Shown here: piece by piece, positions 33,914-41,551 of the stretch
How positions within the stretch are numbered: position 1 is the first letter of the stretch
Layout of the letters: each line of letters begins with the position of its first letter
Assembly (NCBI RefSeq): GCF_042653765.1
Contig: NZ_JBHSEZ010000001.1
Location: 930,001-994,000 of the forward strand
DNA from: Castellaniella denitrificans
GTDB lineage: Bacteria > Pseudomonadota > Gammaproteobacteria > Burkholderiales > Burkholderiaceae_B
Reading direction: 5' to 3'
DNA: 64,000 nucleotides
Translations under genes and position numbers: made by a program
Notes under the pieces: generated by a model
Database searches by the model: none
What the model saw: only the letters and a program-made list of their open reading frames with translations
Told to the model about the DNA's origin: nothing

Positions 33914-35527
33914 TCAGGCGTTGCCCAGGATCAGGCGCGCGCCCTTTTCGGCAATCATGATCGTCGGCGAATTGGTGTTGCCCGAGGTGATGACCGGCAT
34001 GATGGACGCATCGATCACCCGCAGGCTTTCCAGCCCCCGGACGCGCAGTTCCGGATCCACCACGGCCAACGGATCGACGCCCATTTTACATGTGCCCACC
34101 GGATGGAAGATGGTGGTGCCGATGTCGCCCGCCGCGGCTTCCAGCGCCTCCTGGGTCTGGACGGCGTCGCCCGGCAGGTATTCGCCGGGCTGGTAGCGCG
34201 CCATCGCGGGCTGGGCCATGATGCGCCGCGTCAGGCGCAGGGCGTCGGCCGCCACGGCGCGGTCTTCCGGGGTCTGCAGGTAGTTGCAGAGGATTTCCGG
34301 GGCGTCGGCGGCGTTGGGCGAGACGACGCGCACGTGGCCCCGGCTGCCGGGCTGCAGGTTGCAGACCGAGGCCGTCAGGGCCGGGAAATCGTGCAGCGGA
34401 TCGCCGAACTTGTCCAGCGACAGGGGCTGGACGTGGTATTCCAGATTGGGACGGAGCCGCGACGGATCCGAACGCGCGAAGGCTCCCAGCTGCGAGGGCG
34501 CCATGGAGAGCGGCCCGCTGCGGAACAGGGCGTACTGCAGGCCCATCGAAGCCTTGCCCCACCAGGAATGGACCAGGGTGTTCAGGGTGCGCGCGCCCCG
34601 CAGGCGATAGATCATGCGCAGCTGGAGATGGTCCTGGAGGTTCTCGCCCACGCCGGGCAGGTCCAGCACCACCGGGATGCCCAGCTTGCGCAGGCGTTCC
34701 ACGGGACCGACGCCGGAGACCTGGAGCAGTTGGGGCGAGCCGATGGCGCCCGCCGCCAGGATGAGTTCCCGCCGCGCCACGGCGCGCAGGCGGCCGCCGT
34801 CGGCCACGCAATCGACCCCGGTGGCGCGGCGCCCGGAAAAACGGATGCGTTCCACCCGCACACCGGTCATCACGCGCAGCGTGTCCCGGTGCATGACGGG
34901 ACGCAGGAAGGCCTTGGCCGCGTTCCAGCGCACGCCCCGGCGCTGGTTGACCTCGAAGTAGTTGCAGCCGGCGTTGTCGCCCCGGTTGAAGTCGTCGGTG
35001 CGCCCGATGCCCGCCTGGGCCGCCGCGTCGCGGAAGGCGTCGAGCACGTCCCAGCGCAGGCGCTGGGGCTCGACCCGCCAGGTGCCCGAGGCGCCGTGGA
35101 ATTCGCTGGCCCCGGCATGGTGGTCCTCGACGTCCTTGAACAGCGGCAGCACGTCGGCCCAGGCCCAGCCCGGATTGCCGAGCGCCGCCCAGCCGTCGTA
35201 GTCGGCGGCCTGGCCGCGCAGGTAGAGCATGCCGTTGATCGAGGACGAGCCGCCCAGCACCCGGCCGCGCGGATAGCCCAGGGAACGGTAGTTCAGGCCC
35301 GGGTCCGGCTGGGTGTGGTAGCACCAGTCGGTGCGCGGGTTGCCGATGCAATACAGGTAGCCGACGGGGATGTGGATCCAGCGCCAGTCGTCGGTGCCGC
35401 CCGCCTCGAGCAGCAGGACCCGGTGTTCGCGCGACAGGCGGTTGGCCAGCAGGCAGCCGGCCGAGCCGGCGCCCACGATGACGTAATCGAATTCCAGCGC
35501 GGCGGCGTCCGGCGTTCCTGCGGTCAT
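33914..35527 (-). CDS. GMC family FAD-dependent oxidoreductase (choline dehydrogenase-like)
   Basis: 537-aa flavoprotein of the glucose-methanol-choline family. The N-terminal dinucleotide fold is YVIVGAGSAGCLLANRLS, followed by GMC signature 1 (GRVLGGSSSINGMLYLRG) and signature 2 (LAAGAIGSPQLLQVSGVGP). The C-terminal active-site block is FHPVGTCKMG, with the catalytic His and the following GNTNSPTIMIAEKGARLIL. No signal peptide. The physiological alcohol is unknown; it lacks neighbouring betaine genes, so a choline role is not supported. Same strand as the antiporter gene 35 bp downstream. Confidence 0.9.
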   Translation of the reverse strand: MTAGTPDAAALEFDYVIVGAGSAGCLLANRLSREHRVLLLEAGGTDDWRWIHIPVGYLYCIGNPRTDWCYHTQPDPGLNYRSLGYPRGRVLGGSSSINGMLYLRGQAADYDGWAALGNPGWAWADVLPLFKDVEDHHAGASEFHGASGTWRVEPQRLRWDVLDAFRDAAAQAGIGRTDDFNRGDNAGCNYFEVNQRRGVRWNAAKAFLRPVMHRDTLRVMTGVRVERIRFSGRRATGVDCVADGGRLRAVARRELILAAGAIGSPQLLQVSGVGPVERLRKLGIPVVLDLPGVGENLQDHLQLRMIYRLRGARTLNTLVHSWWGKASMGLQYALFRSGPLSMAPSQLGAFARSDPSRLRPNLEYHVQPLSLDKFGDPLHDFPALTASVCNLQPGSRGHVRVVSPNAADAPEILCNYLQTPEDRAVAADALRLTRRIMAQPAMARYQPGEYLPGDAVQTQEALEAAAGDIGTTIFHPVGTCKMGVDPLAVVDPELRVRGLESLRVIDASIMPVITSGNTNSPTIMIAEKGARLILGNA

Positions 35528-35680
35528 GGCGTGCGGTCTCCTGCGGGGCCGTCGGGCGGCTCCGTCGTTCTTTCTGATGGAGCCCAGTCTATCCGCAACG
35601 CCGGGCCGGCGCCAGACGGCCCCGCGGAAGACCGCCCGGATCCACGGCCGCGCGCAGCGCGACGACCGGCCTGGCGGGCC

Positions 35681-36634
35681 CTAGAGCCAGGGGCGCAGCG
35701 CCGTGCCGGCCAGGGCGGCGACGATCAGCAGCACGCCGACCTGCATGTTGGAGCGGAACAGGCGCAGGCCGCGTTCCGGGTGGCGCACGTCGAAGACGCG
35801 CACCTGCCAGGCGAAGTGGCCGGCGATGACGGCCATGACCAGGTAATAGGGCCAGTCCATGCCCATCCCCCAGCCCGACGCGGTCCACAAGGCCGCCGTG
35901 GCGGCGTACATGCCGCCGATCCAGGCCCGGCCCTGGTCACCGAAGCGCATGGCGACCGATTTCAGGCCCAGCATGCGGTCGTCGCGCAGGTCGATGTAGG
36001 CATAGATGGCGTCGTAGCCGATCTGCCACAGCACCGCCCCCAGCCACATGGCCACGGCGTACCAGGGCACCGCGTCGCGCGTGTCGGACCAGGCCATCAG
36101 CATGCCCCAGTTGAAGGCCGCCCCCAGCACGGCCTGCGGCCAGTAGGTGTAGCGCTTGCACAGGGGATAGATCACCACCAGCGGCAGCAGCGCCAGCGCC
36201 AGCCAGCGGCTGTAGGCGTTGATGGCCAGCAGCAGCGTGGCGCTGACCAGCATCTGCGCCACGGCGAACCACAGCGCCGCCCGCAGCGTGAGCTGGCCGC
36301 TGGTCAGGGGGCGGAAGCGCGTGCGTTCGACGCGATGGTCGAAATCCCGGTCGAAGATGTCGTTGAAGGTGCAGCCCACGCCGCGCATCAGCAGCGCGCC
36401 CAGGGAAAACACCACGATGCGCCACAGGGTCGGCAGGCCATCGGCCGCCTGGACCAGCGCGGCCAGCGCCGGCAGCAGGGTCAGCCAGGTGCCGACGGGC
36501 CGGTCCAGCCGGCACAGGCGCGCGTAGGGTCCCCAGGACGCGGGCAGCCAGCGGGCCACCCAGTCGTCGAAACGCATGTCCGACAGGTCGGGGCCGGCCC
36601 GCCCCGGACGGGAGGGAGAGCCGCCCGCCGTCAT
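35681..36634 (-). CDS. ubiA: 4-hydroxybenzoate polyprenyltransferase
   Basis: 317-aa membrane prenyltransferase of ubiquinone synthesis. The two metal-binding Asp-rich motifs are NDIFDRDFDH and YAYIDLRDDRMLG, lying on the cytoplasmic side. LCRLDRPVGTWLTLLPALAA and FRPLTSGQLTLRAALWF are UbiA-specific. About eight or nine helices. ATG at 36634 overlaps the stop of the aminotransferase gene (ATGA); a later ATG (MRFDDWVARW, 36574) is possible because the first 20 residues are Pro/Gly-rich and neither start has a strong Shine-Dalgarno. No ubiC neighbour. Confidence 0.92.
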   Translation of the reverse strand: MTAGGSPSRPGRAGPDLSDMRFDDWVARWLPASWGPYARLCRLDRPVGTWLTLLPALAALVQAADGLPTLWRIVVFSLGALLMRGVGCTFNDIFDRDFDHRVERTRFRPLTSGQLTLRAALWFAVAQMLVSATLLLAINAYSRWLALALLPLVVIYPLCKRYTYWPQAVLGAAFNWGMLMAWSDTRDAVPWYAVAMWLGAVLWQIGYDAIYAYIDLRDDRMLGLKSVAMRFGDQGRAWIGGMYAATAALWTASGWGMGMDWPYYLVMAVIAGHFAWQVRVFDVRHPERGLRLFRSNMQVGVLLIVAALAGTALRPWL

Positions 36635-37839
36635 GCGCGCTCGGGCGCCGGGCCGATGAGCTCGCCCAGCGTGCGCACGCCGGCGCGGATGCGGTCCTCG
36701 GGCACGGTGACGAAGCTCAGGCGCAGGGTGTTCACCGGCGCGTCGGCGCCGGCGTAGAACGGCGCGCCCGGTACGAAGGCCACGTTGCGCTGGATCGCCG
36801 CCTGCAGCAATTGCGTGGTGTCGATGGATTCGCGCAGCGTGACCCAGATGAACATGCCGCCCTCGGGGCGCGTCCAGCGCGCGTCGGACGGGAAATGGGC
36901 CTGCAGGGCATCGAGCATGTAGCCGCACTGGCGGCGGTAGAGCTCGCGCACTTTCGGCAGGTGCTCGCGCAGGAAGCCACCGCGCACGGCCTCGTACACC
37001 GCCATCTGGGTGACCGTCGCGGTGTGCAGGTCGGTGGCCTGCTTGATCTGCACGAGCTTGGAGATGATGTGGCGCGGCGCCACGACGTAGCCCAGGCGCA
37101 TGCCGGGCGCCAGGACCTTGGAAAAGGTGCCCAGGCGGATCACCGTGGCGCCCGCCGGACGGCCCAGTTCGAGCAGGCCGGGCTGCGGTTCGCCCGCGTA
37201 GCGCAGTTCGCCGTAGGGATCGTCCTCGATGATGGGCAGGCCCAGGAGGGCGCAGCGTTCGACCAGGGCCTGGCGGCGCGCGCGGTCCAGCGTCAGGCCG
37301 GTGGGATTCTGGAAATTGGGCAGCACGTAGATGAAGCGCGCGTCCCGGACGAGATCGTCGTCGAGGGCTTCGGGCACCAGGCCGCGCTCGTCGGTGGGCA
37401 CGGCCCGGTATTCCGGCTGAAACTGGGAGAACGATTGCAGGGCGCCGAGGTAGCTGGGGGCTTCGACCAGCACCCGCGAGCCCTGGTCGATGAACAGCTT
37501 GCCGAGCATGTCCAGCGCCTGCTGCGAACCCGACACGATCAGGACTTCCTCGGGGTCGATGTCCAGCCCCGGGCGCGACAGGTCCCGGGCCACCCATTCG
37601 CGCAACGGCGTGTAGCCTTCGGTGCGGCCGTACTGCAACGCCGTGGCGCCCTGGGTGGCCAGCACCTTGTCGAAGGCCGCCCGCAGTTCGGGGATCGGAA
37701 ATCCTTCGGGCGAGGGCAGGCCGCCGGCGAACGAGATGACCTCGGGCCGTTCGGTGATCTTGAGGATTTCGCGGATGGCCGAGCTGGTGAGCTGGTTGGC
37801 GCGTTGGGAAAAAAGCGTGCGGGAGACGGACGTGTCCAT
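36631..37839 (-). CDS. PLP-dependent class I/II aminotransferase (2-aminoadipate/MocR-aminotransferase type)
   Basis: 402-aa fold-type I aminotransferase. It starts MDTSVSRTLFSQRANQLTSS and SAIREILKITERPEVISFAG; the ISFAGGLPSPEGFP block is typical of the LysN/2-aminoadipate and aromatic-type branch. VSGSQQALDMLGKLFIDQGS holds the PLP phosphate loop, LPNFQNPTGLTLDRARR the Asn/Tyr region, EDDPYGELRY the PLP-contacting Asp/Tyr, and RLGTFSKVLAPGMRLGY the Schiff-base Lys. There is no DNA-binding domain. Amino-donor specificity is not predictable. It overlaps ubiA by 4 nt. Upstream AT-rich ATATTAAATCAAG at about 37937 may hold its promoter. Confidence 0.9.
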   Translation of the reverse strand: MDTSVSRTLFSQRANQLTSSAIREILKITERPEVISFAGGLPSPEGFPIPELRAAFDKVLATQGATALQYGRTEGYTPLREWVARDLSRPGLDIDPEEVLIVSGSQQALDMLGKLFIDQGSRVLVEAPSYLGALQSFSQFQPEYRAVPTDERGLVPEALDDDLVRDARFIYVLPNFQNPTGLTLDRARRQALVERCALLGLPIIEDDPYGELRYAGEPQPGLLELGRPAGATVIRLGTFSKVLAPGMRLGYVVAPRHIISKLVQIKQATDLHTATVTQMAVYEAVRGGFLREHLPKVRELYRRQCGYMLDALQAHFPSDARWTRPEGGMFIWVTLRESIDTTQLLQAAIQRNVAFVPGAPFYAGADAPVNTLRLSFVTVPEDRIRAGVRTLGELIGPAPERA

Positions 37840-38000
37840 GATTGATTCCGAATGGGGGCCTGCCTTGTGGGCCGGTCGATTGGAAAACGCCGGCCGGCCC
37901 GGATCCGCGGGCGGTCGGCGCAGGTGAAGTCTTCTATATTAAATCAAGCGCGCTTGCGGGGCCATGGGCCGCCCACCGGAAGATCGCACGGGCACGCCGG

Positions 38001-38867
38001 CTACGGCCGCCGCGCGGCCCCGATGAAAATGGCGGGATCCACACGCGCGTCGTTCAGGCTGACGTTCCAGTGCAGATGCGGCCCCGTGGCGCGGCCGGTC
38101 GCGCCCACCCTGCCCACCACGGCGCCGCGCGCGACTTCGTCGCCCGCCTTCACGCCGATGGCCGACAGGTGGCAGAACATGCTGACGAAGCCCTGTCCAT
38201 GGTCGATGAACACGGTCTTGCCGTTGAAGAAATAATCCCCCACCAGCGTCACCCGCCCGGCGGCCGGCGCCTTGACGGGCGTGCCGGCCGGCACGGCGAA
38301 ATCCAGGCCCGAATGAGGATTGCGTTCCTCGCCGTTGAAGAAGCGCCGCAGGCCGAACGGGCTGGACAGGCGTCCGCCGGCGACGGGGCGGTCGAGCATG
38401 ACGTTGCTCGGCACGACGCCGTCCCGGTACGTGCGATAGGCGGCCAGCTGCAGGTCGAGTTCGCGCTGGATCCGCTTCAGATCGTCGGGGTCGGGCGTGA
38501 CCTGCCGGCGGTTCTTCAGCGTGATGTGCTGGGCCGCGTATTGCTTGGCGCGGACCTCGAACGGGGCCGCCGGGCCGCCCTGCACCCGCAGGGACTGGCG
38601 CCCCGGCCTGGTGCCCAGGGGAATGCCCACCAGGGCGATCCACTGCCCGTCGCTGTCGCGGACCACCAGGACGCGCCGGCCTTCATAGCTGGCCCGCGGC
38701 GCCTGGCCGCCGTCCCCGAGGGACACCACCGCCACGCCGCCCGGCACGGGCGTGTCGAGCGTACGGCCGATATAGCCCCGCGCGCCGGCCGGCAGGGCCG
38801 CCAGGGCCGCGGCCAGCAGCGCCAGGCCGCCGGCCAGGCGGGACAGTCTCGGACTACTGATATGCAT
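38001..38867 (-). CDS. M23 family metallopeptidase (LytM domain), exported
   Basis: 288-aa protein from ATG at 38867 (MHISSPRLSRLAGGLALLAA) with a Sec-type signal peptide ending near PAGARG. The middle third is an all-beta N-terminal domain. The C-terminal LytM domain has both catalytic pieces intact: HSGLDFAVPAG (HxxxD zinc ligands) and GPHLHWNVS (HxH). LSSPFGLRRFFNGE is the conserved entry motif. It should cleave peptidoglycan cross-links in the periplasm. The start overlaps the 3' end of cphA by 14 nt, implying coupling to the cyanophycin genes; whether this is functional is unknown. Confidence 0.88.
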   Translation of the reverse strand: MHISSPRLSRLAGGLALLAAALAALPAGARGYIGRTLDTPVPGGVAVVSLGDGGQAPRASYEGRRVLVVRDSDGQWIALVGIPLGTRPGRQSLRVQGGPAAPFEVRAKQYAAQHITLKNRRQVTPDPDDLKRIQRELDLQLAAYRTYRDGVVPSNVMLDRPVAGGRLSSPFGLRRFFNGEERNPHSGLDFAVPAGTPVKAPAAGRVTLVGDYFFNGKTVFIDHGQGFVSMFCHLSAIGVKAGDEVARGAVVGRVGATGRATGPHLHWNVSLNDARVDPAIFIGAARRP

Positions 38868-41484
38868 GCGCTCGCAATATGCCCTCTTTGGCGGGAATTG
38901 TAGCCACATCATTGCTCCAGGGCTCGATCCGGCGGGCGATGTGGGCCAGGGCCTCCTCGACCTGGTCGATCAGGATCAGGCACAGGTCGCCGGGCTCCAG
39001 GCCGTCCAGCGCGGCGTCGATGGCCAGGAATTCGCCGTGGATCTCTTCCAGGCGGCTCATGCGCCGGGCCGCTCCCAGGCCTTCGCGCAGCAGGGCCAGG
39101 ACCTCGCCGTCGCCGCGCCCGCGCTGGCACTGGTCCTGGTACAGGACGACCGTGTCGAACACGTCGCCCAGGATCTCCGTCTGGCGCCGGATGTCCTGGT
39201 CGCGCCGGTCCCCCGCTCCGCTGATCACCACGGTGCGGCGCCGCGCGGGCATGGTCTCGACGGCCTCCGCCAGCGCCAGGATCGCGTCCGGGTTGTGGCC
39301 GTAGTCGGCGATCAGAGTGGCGCCCCGATGGTCGAACACGTTGAAGCGGCCCGGCACGGTCCCGGCGTCGTTGACGAACGAGGCCAGGCCCGCCTGGATG
39401 CGCACCCAGTCCACGCCCAGGGCCCAGGCCGCGGCGGCGGCGGCCATGGCGTTCTCGACCTGGAAGCCGATGCAGCCGGCGCGGGTCAGGGGCACGGCCG
39501 CCAGCTCGATGCGCGTCTCGGCGCCGGCTTCCGCGAACACCAGGTCGCCCTGGTCCACGAACGCCACCCGGCCTCCCTGGGCCCGATGGGTCTCGATCAC
39601 CGGATGGCGGCCGTCGCGGGCGAAGAAGGTGACCCGGCCGGGGCAGCCGGACGCCATCTGGGCGACGATGGGGTCCTGGGCGTTGAGGACGGCCATGCCC
39701 GTCGGCGCCACGTTCTCGACGATAACGCGCTTGACGATGGCCAGGTCCTCGACCGTGCTGATGTAGTTCAGCCCCAGGTGGTCGCCGATCCCGATGTTGG
39801 TCACCACGGCCACGTCGCAGCGGTCGAAGCCCAGGCCCTCGCGCAGGATGCCGCCGCGCGCGGTCTCGAAGACCGCCATGTCCACGCCCGGGTGCAGCAG
39901 CACGTTGCGCGCGCTGCGCGGCCCGCTGCAGTCGCCCGTGTCGATGCGCCGGCCGCCGACGTAGACGCCGTCGGAATTGGTCATGCCCACGCAGGCGCCC
40001 GACTGGGCGCACAAATGCGCGAGCAGGCGCACGGTCGTGGTCTTGCCGTTGGTGCCCGTCACCGCCGCCACCGGGATGCGGCCGGTCTCGCCGGGGGGGA
40101 ACAGCATGTCGATGATGGCGGCGCCCACGTCGCGCCCCGTGCCGAAGGACGGGTTCAGGTGCATGCGCAGGCCGGGCGCCGCGTTGACCTCGACGAAGCA
40201 GCCGGTTTCCGCCGTCAGCGGCTGGTAGACGTCCCGGCTCACCAGGTCGATGCCGCAGACGTCCAGGCCCACCATGCGCGCCGCCATGACGGCGCTGGCG
40301 GCCAGGTCCGGGTGCACGTGGTCGGTCACGTCCGTGGCGGTCCCGCCCGTGCTCAGGTTGGCGTTGTTGCGCAGCACCACGCAGACGCCGGGCGCCGGCA
40401 CCGAATCGGGACCGCAGCCCTGGGCGGCCATCGTGTTCAGGGCGATTTCGTCGAGCCGGATGCGCGTCAGCGACGTGCCGTGGCCCTCGCCGCGCAGCGG
40501 GTCCTGGTTGATCTGCTCGACCAGTTCCGCGATGGTGCGGTGGCCGTCGCCCACCACCTGGGGCGGATCGCGCCGCGCCGCCGCGACCAGGCGGTCGCCC
40601 ACCACCAGCAGGCGGAAGTCATGGCCGGGGAAATAGCGTTCCACCAGCACGCCCGAGCCATGGGCGCGGGCCACGGCATAGGCGGCCATCACCGGCTCGC
40701 GTCCCTGCACGTTCACGGCCACGCCCTTGCCCTGGTTGCCGTCCAGCGGCTTGACCACCACGGGCCCGCCGATTTCCCGGGCGGCCGCCCAGGCGTCCTC
40801 GGCATCTTCCACGCAGCGGCCCCGGGGCACGGAGACGCCTGCCGAGGCGAGCAGCGCCTTGGTCAGAGCCTTGTCCTGGGCGATGGCCTCGGCGATGGCC
40901 CCGCTGGCGTCGGTCTCGGCCGCCTGGATGCGGCGCTGGCGGCACCCCCAGCCGAACTGCACCAGGCTGCCCTCGGTGAGCCGCCGGTACGGGATGCCCC
41001 TGCGCACGGCGGCCTGCACGATGGAGCCGGTGCTGGGGCCCAGCCGCACGTCCTCGTACAGGGCCTTCAGTTCGGCGATCACCGCGCCCGGGTCGAAAGG
41101 CTCGTCGCGCAGCGTGGCCATGCACAGCGCCAGCGCCTGGTCGAACGCCAGGCGGCCGACGGCTTCCTCGACGTACTCGATCACCACCTGGTAGATGCCC
41201 GGCTCCAGGGTCTGCGCGGTGCGGCAGAAGGCCACCGGGCAGCCCGCCTGGGTCTGCAGCCGCAGGGCCGCGACCGCCAGGATGTGCGCCAGCGAATGGA
41301 CGCCCTCCAGGCCCGGGGGCCGGGGCAGGTCGATGTCCGGAAAACGGGCGCGCAGGCGCGTTTCGAACGCCTCCATGTCGCCGATCGCGCGCTCGCTCTC
41401 GGAGCAGGCGACGATGGCCTCGATCGCGGTCTGGCGCGACCACAGATTGGGCCCGCGCAGGGCCCGGACTCGGGAGACTTCCAT
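38854..41484 (-). CDS. cphA: Cyanophycin synthetase
   Basis: 876-aa enzyme polymerising Asp and Arg into cyanophycin (multi-L-arginyl-poly-L-aspartate). It starts MEVSRVRALRGPNLWSRQTA. The N domain covers about residues 1-160. The ATP-grasp ligase (about 215-470) has GGPVVVKPLDGNQGKGVAVN and IDLVSRDVYQPLTAETGCFV. The Mur-ligase-like domain has an intact P-loop GTNGKTTT (477-484, K481), GDHLGLNYISTVEDLAIVKR, and a C-terminal RFNVFDHRGATLIADYGHNP region. Both ATP sites look functional and length matches CphA1. The true start excludes an upstream Pro/Arg-rich open stretch. It lies 67 bp after cphA' and overlaps the M23 gene. Confidence 0.95.
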   Translation of the reverse strand: MEVSRVRALRGPNLWSRQTAIEAIVACSESERAIGDMEAFETRLRARFPDIDLPRPPGLEGVHSLAHILAVAALRLQTQAGCPVAFCRTAQTLEPGIYQVVIEYVEEAVGRLAFDQALALCMATLRDEPFDPGAVIAELKALYEDVRLGPSTGSIVQAAVRRGIPYRRLTEGSLVQFGWGCRQRRIQAAETDASGAIAEAIAQDKALTKALLASAGVSVPRGRCVEDAEDAWAAAREIGGPVVVKPLDGNQGKGVAVNVQGREPVMAAYAVARAHGSGVLVERYFPGHDFRLLVVGDRLVAAARRDPPQVVGDGHRTIAELVEQINQDPLRGEGHGTSLTRIRLDEIALNTMAAQGCGPDSVPAPGVCVVLRNNANLSTGGTATDVTDHVHPDLAASAVMAARMVGLDVCGIDLVSRDVYQPLTAETGCFVEVNAAPGLRMHLNPSFGTGRDVGAAIIDMLFPPGETGRIPVAAVTGTNGKTTTVRLLAHLCAQSGACVGMTNSDGVYVGGRRIDTGDCSGPRSARNVLLHPGVDMAVFETARGGILREGLGFDRCDVAVVTNIGIGDHLGLNYISTVEDLAIVKRVIVENVAPTGMAVLNAQDPIVAQMASGCPGRVTFFARDGRHPVIETHRAQGGRVAFVDQGDLVFAEAGAETRIELAAVPLTRAGCIGFQVENAMAAAAAAWALGVDWVRIQAGLASFVNDAGTVPGRFNVFDHRGATLIADYGHNPDAILALAEAVETMPARRRTVVISGAGDRRDQDIRRQTEILGDVFDTVVLYQDQCQRGRGDGEVLALLREGLGAARRMSRLEEIHGEFLAIDAALDGLEPGDLCLILIDQVEEALAHIARRIEPWSNDVATIPAKEGILRAHAYQ

Positions 41485-41551
41485 GATGACCAATGTCCTT
41501 GGAGGGTGAGGGGGTGGGGCCCGGCGGCCATCCCGCCGGACCCGGAAGGAA

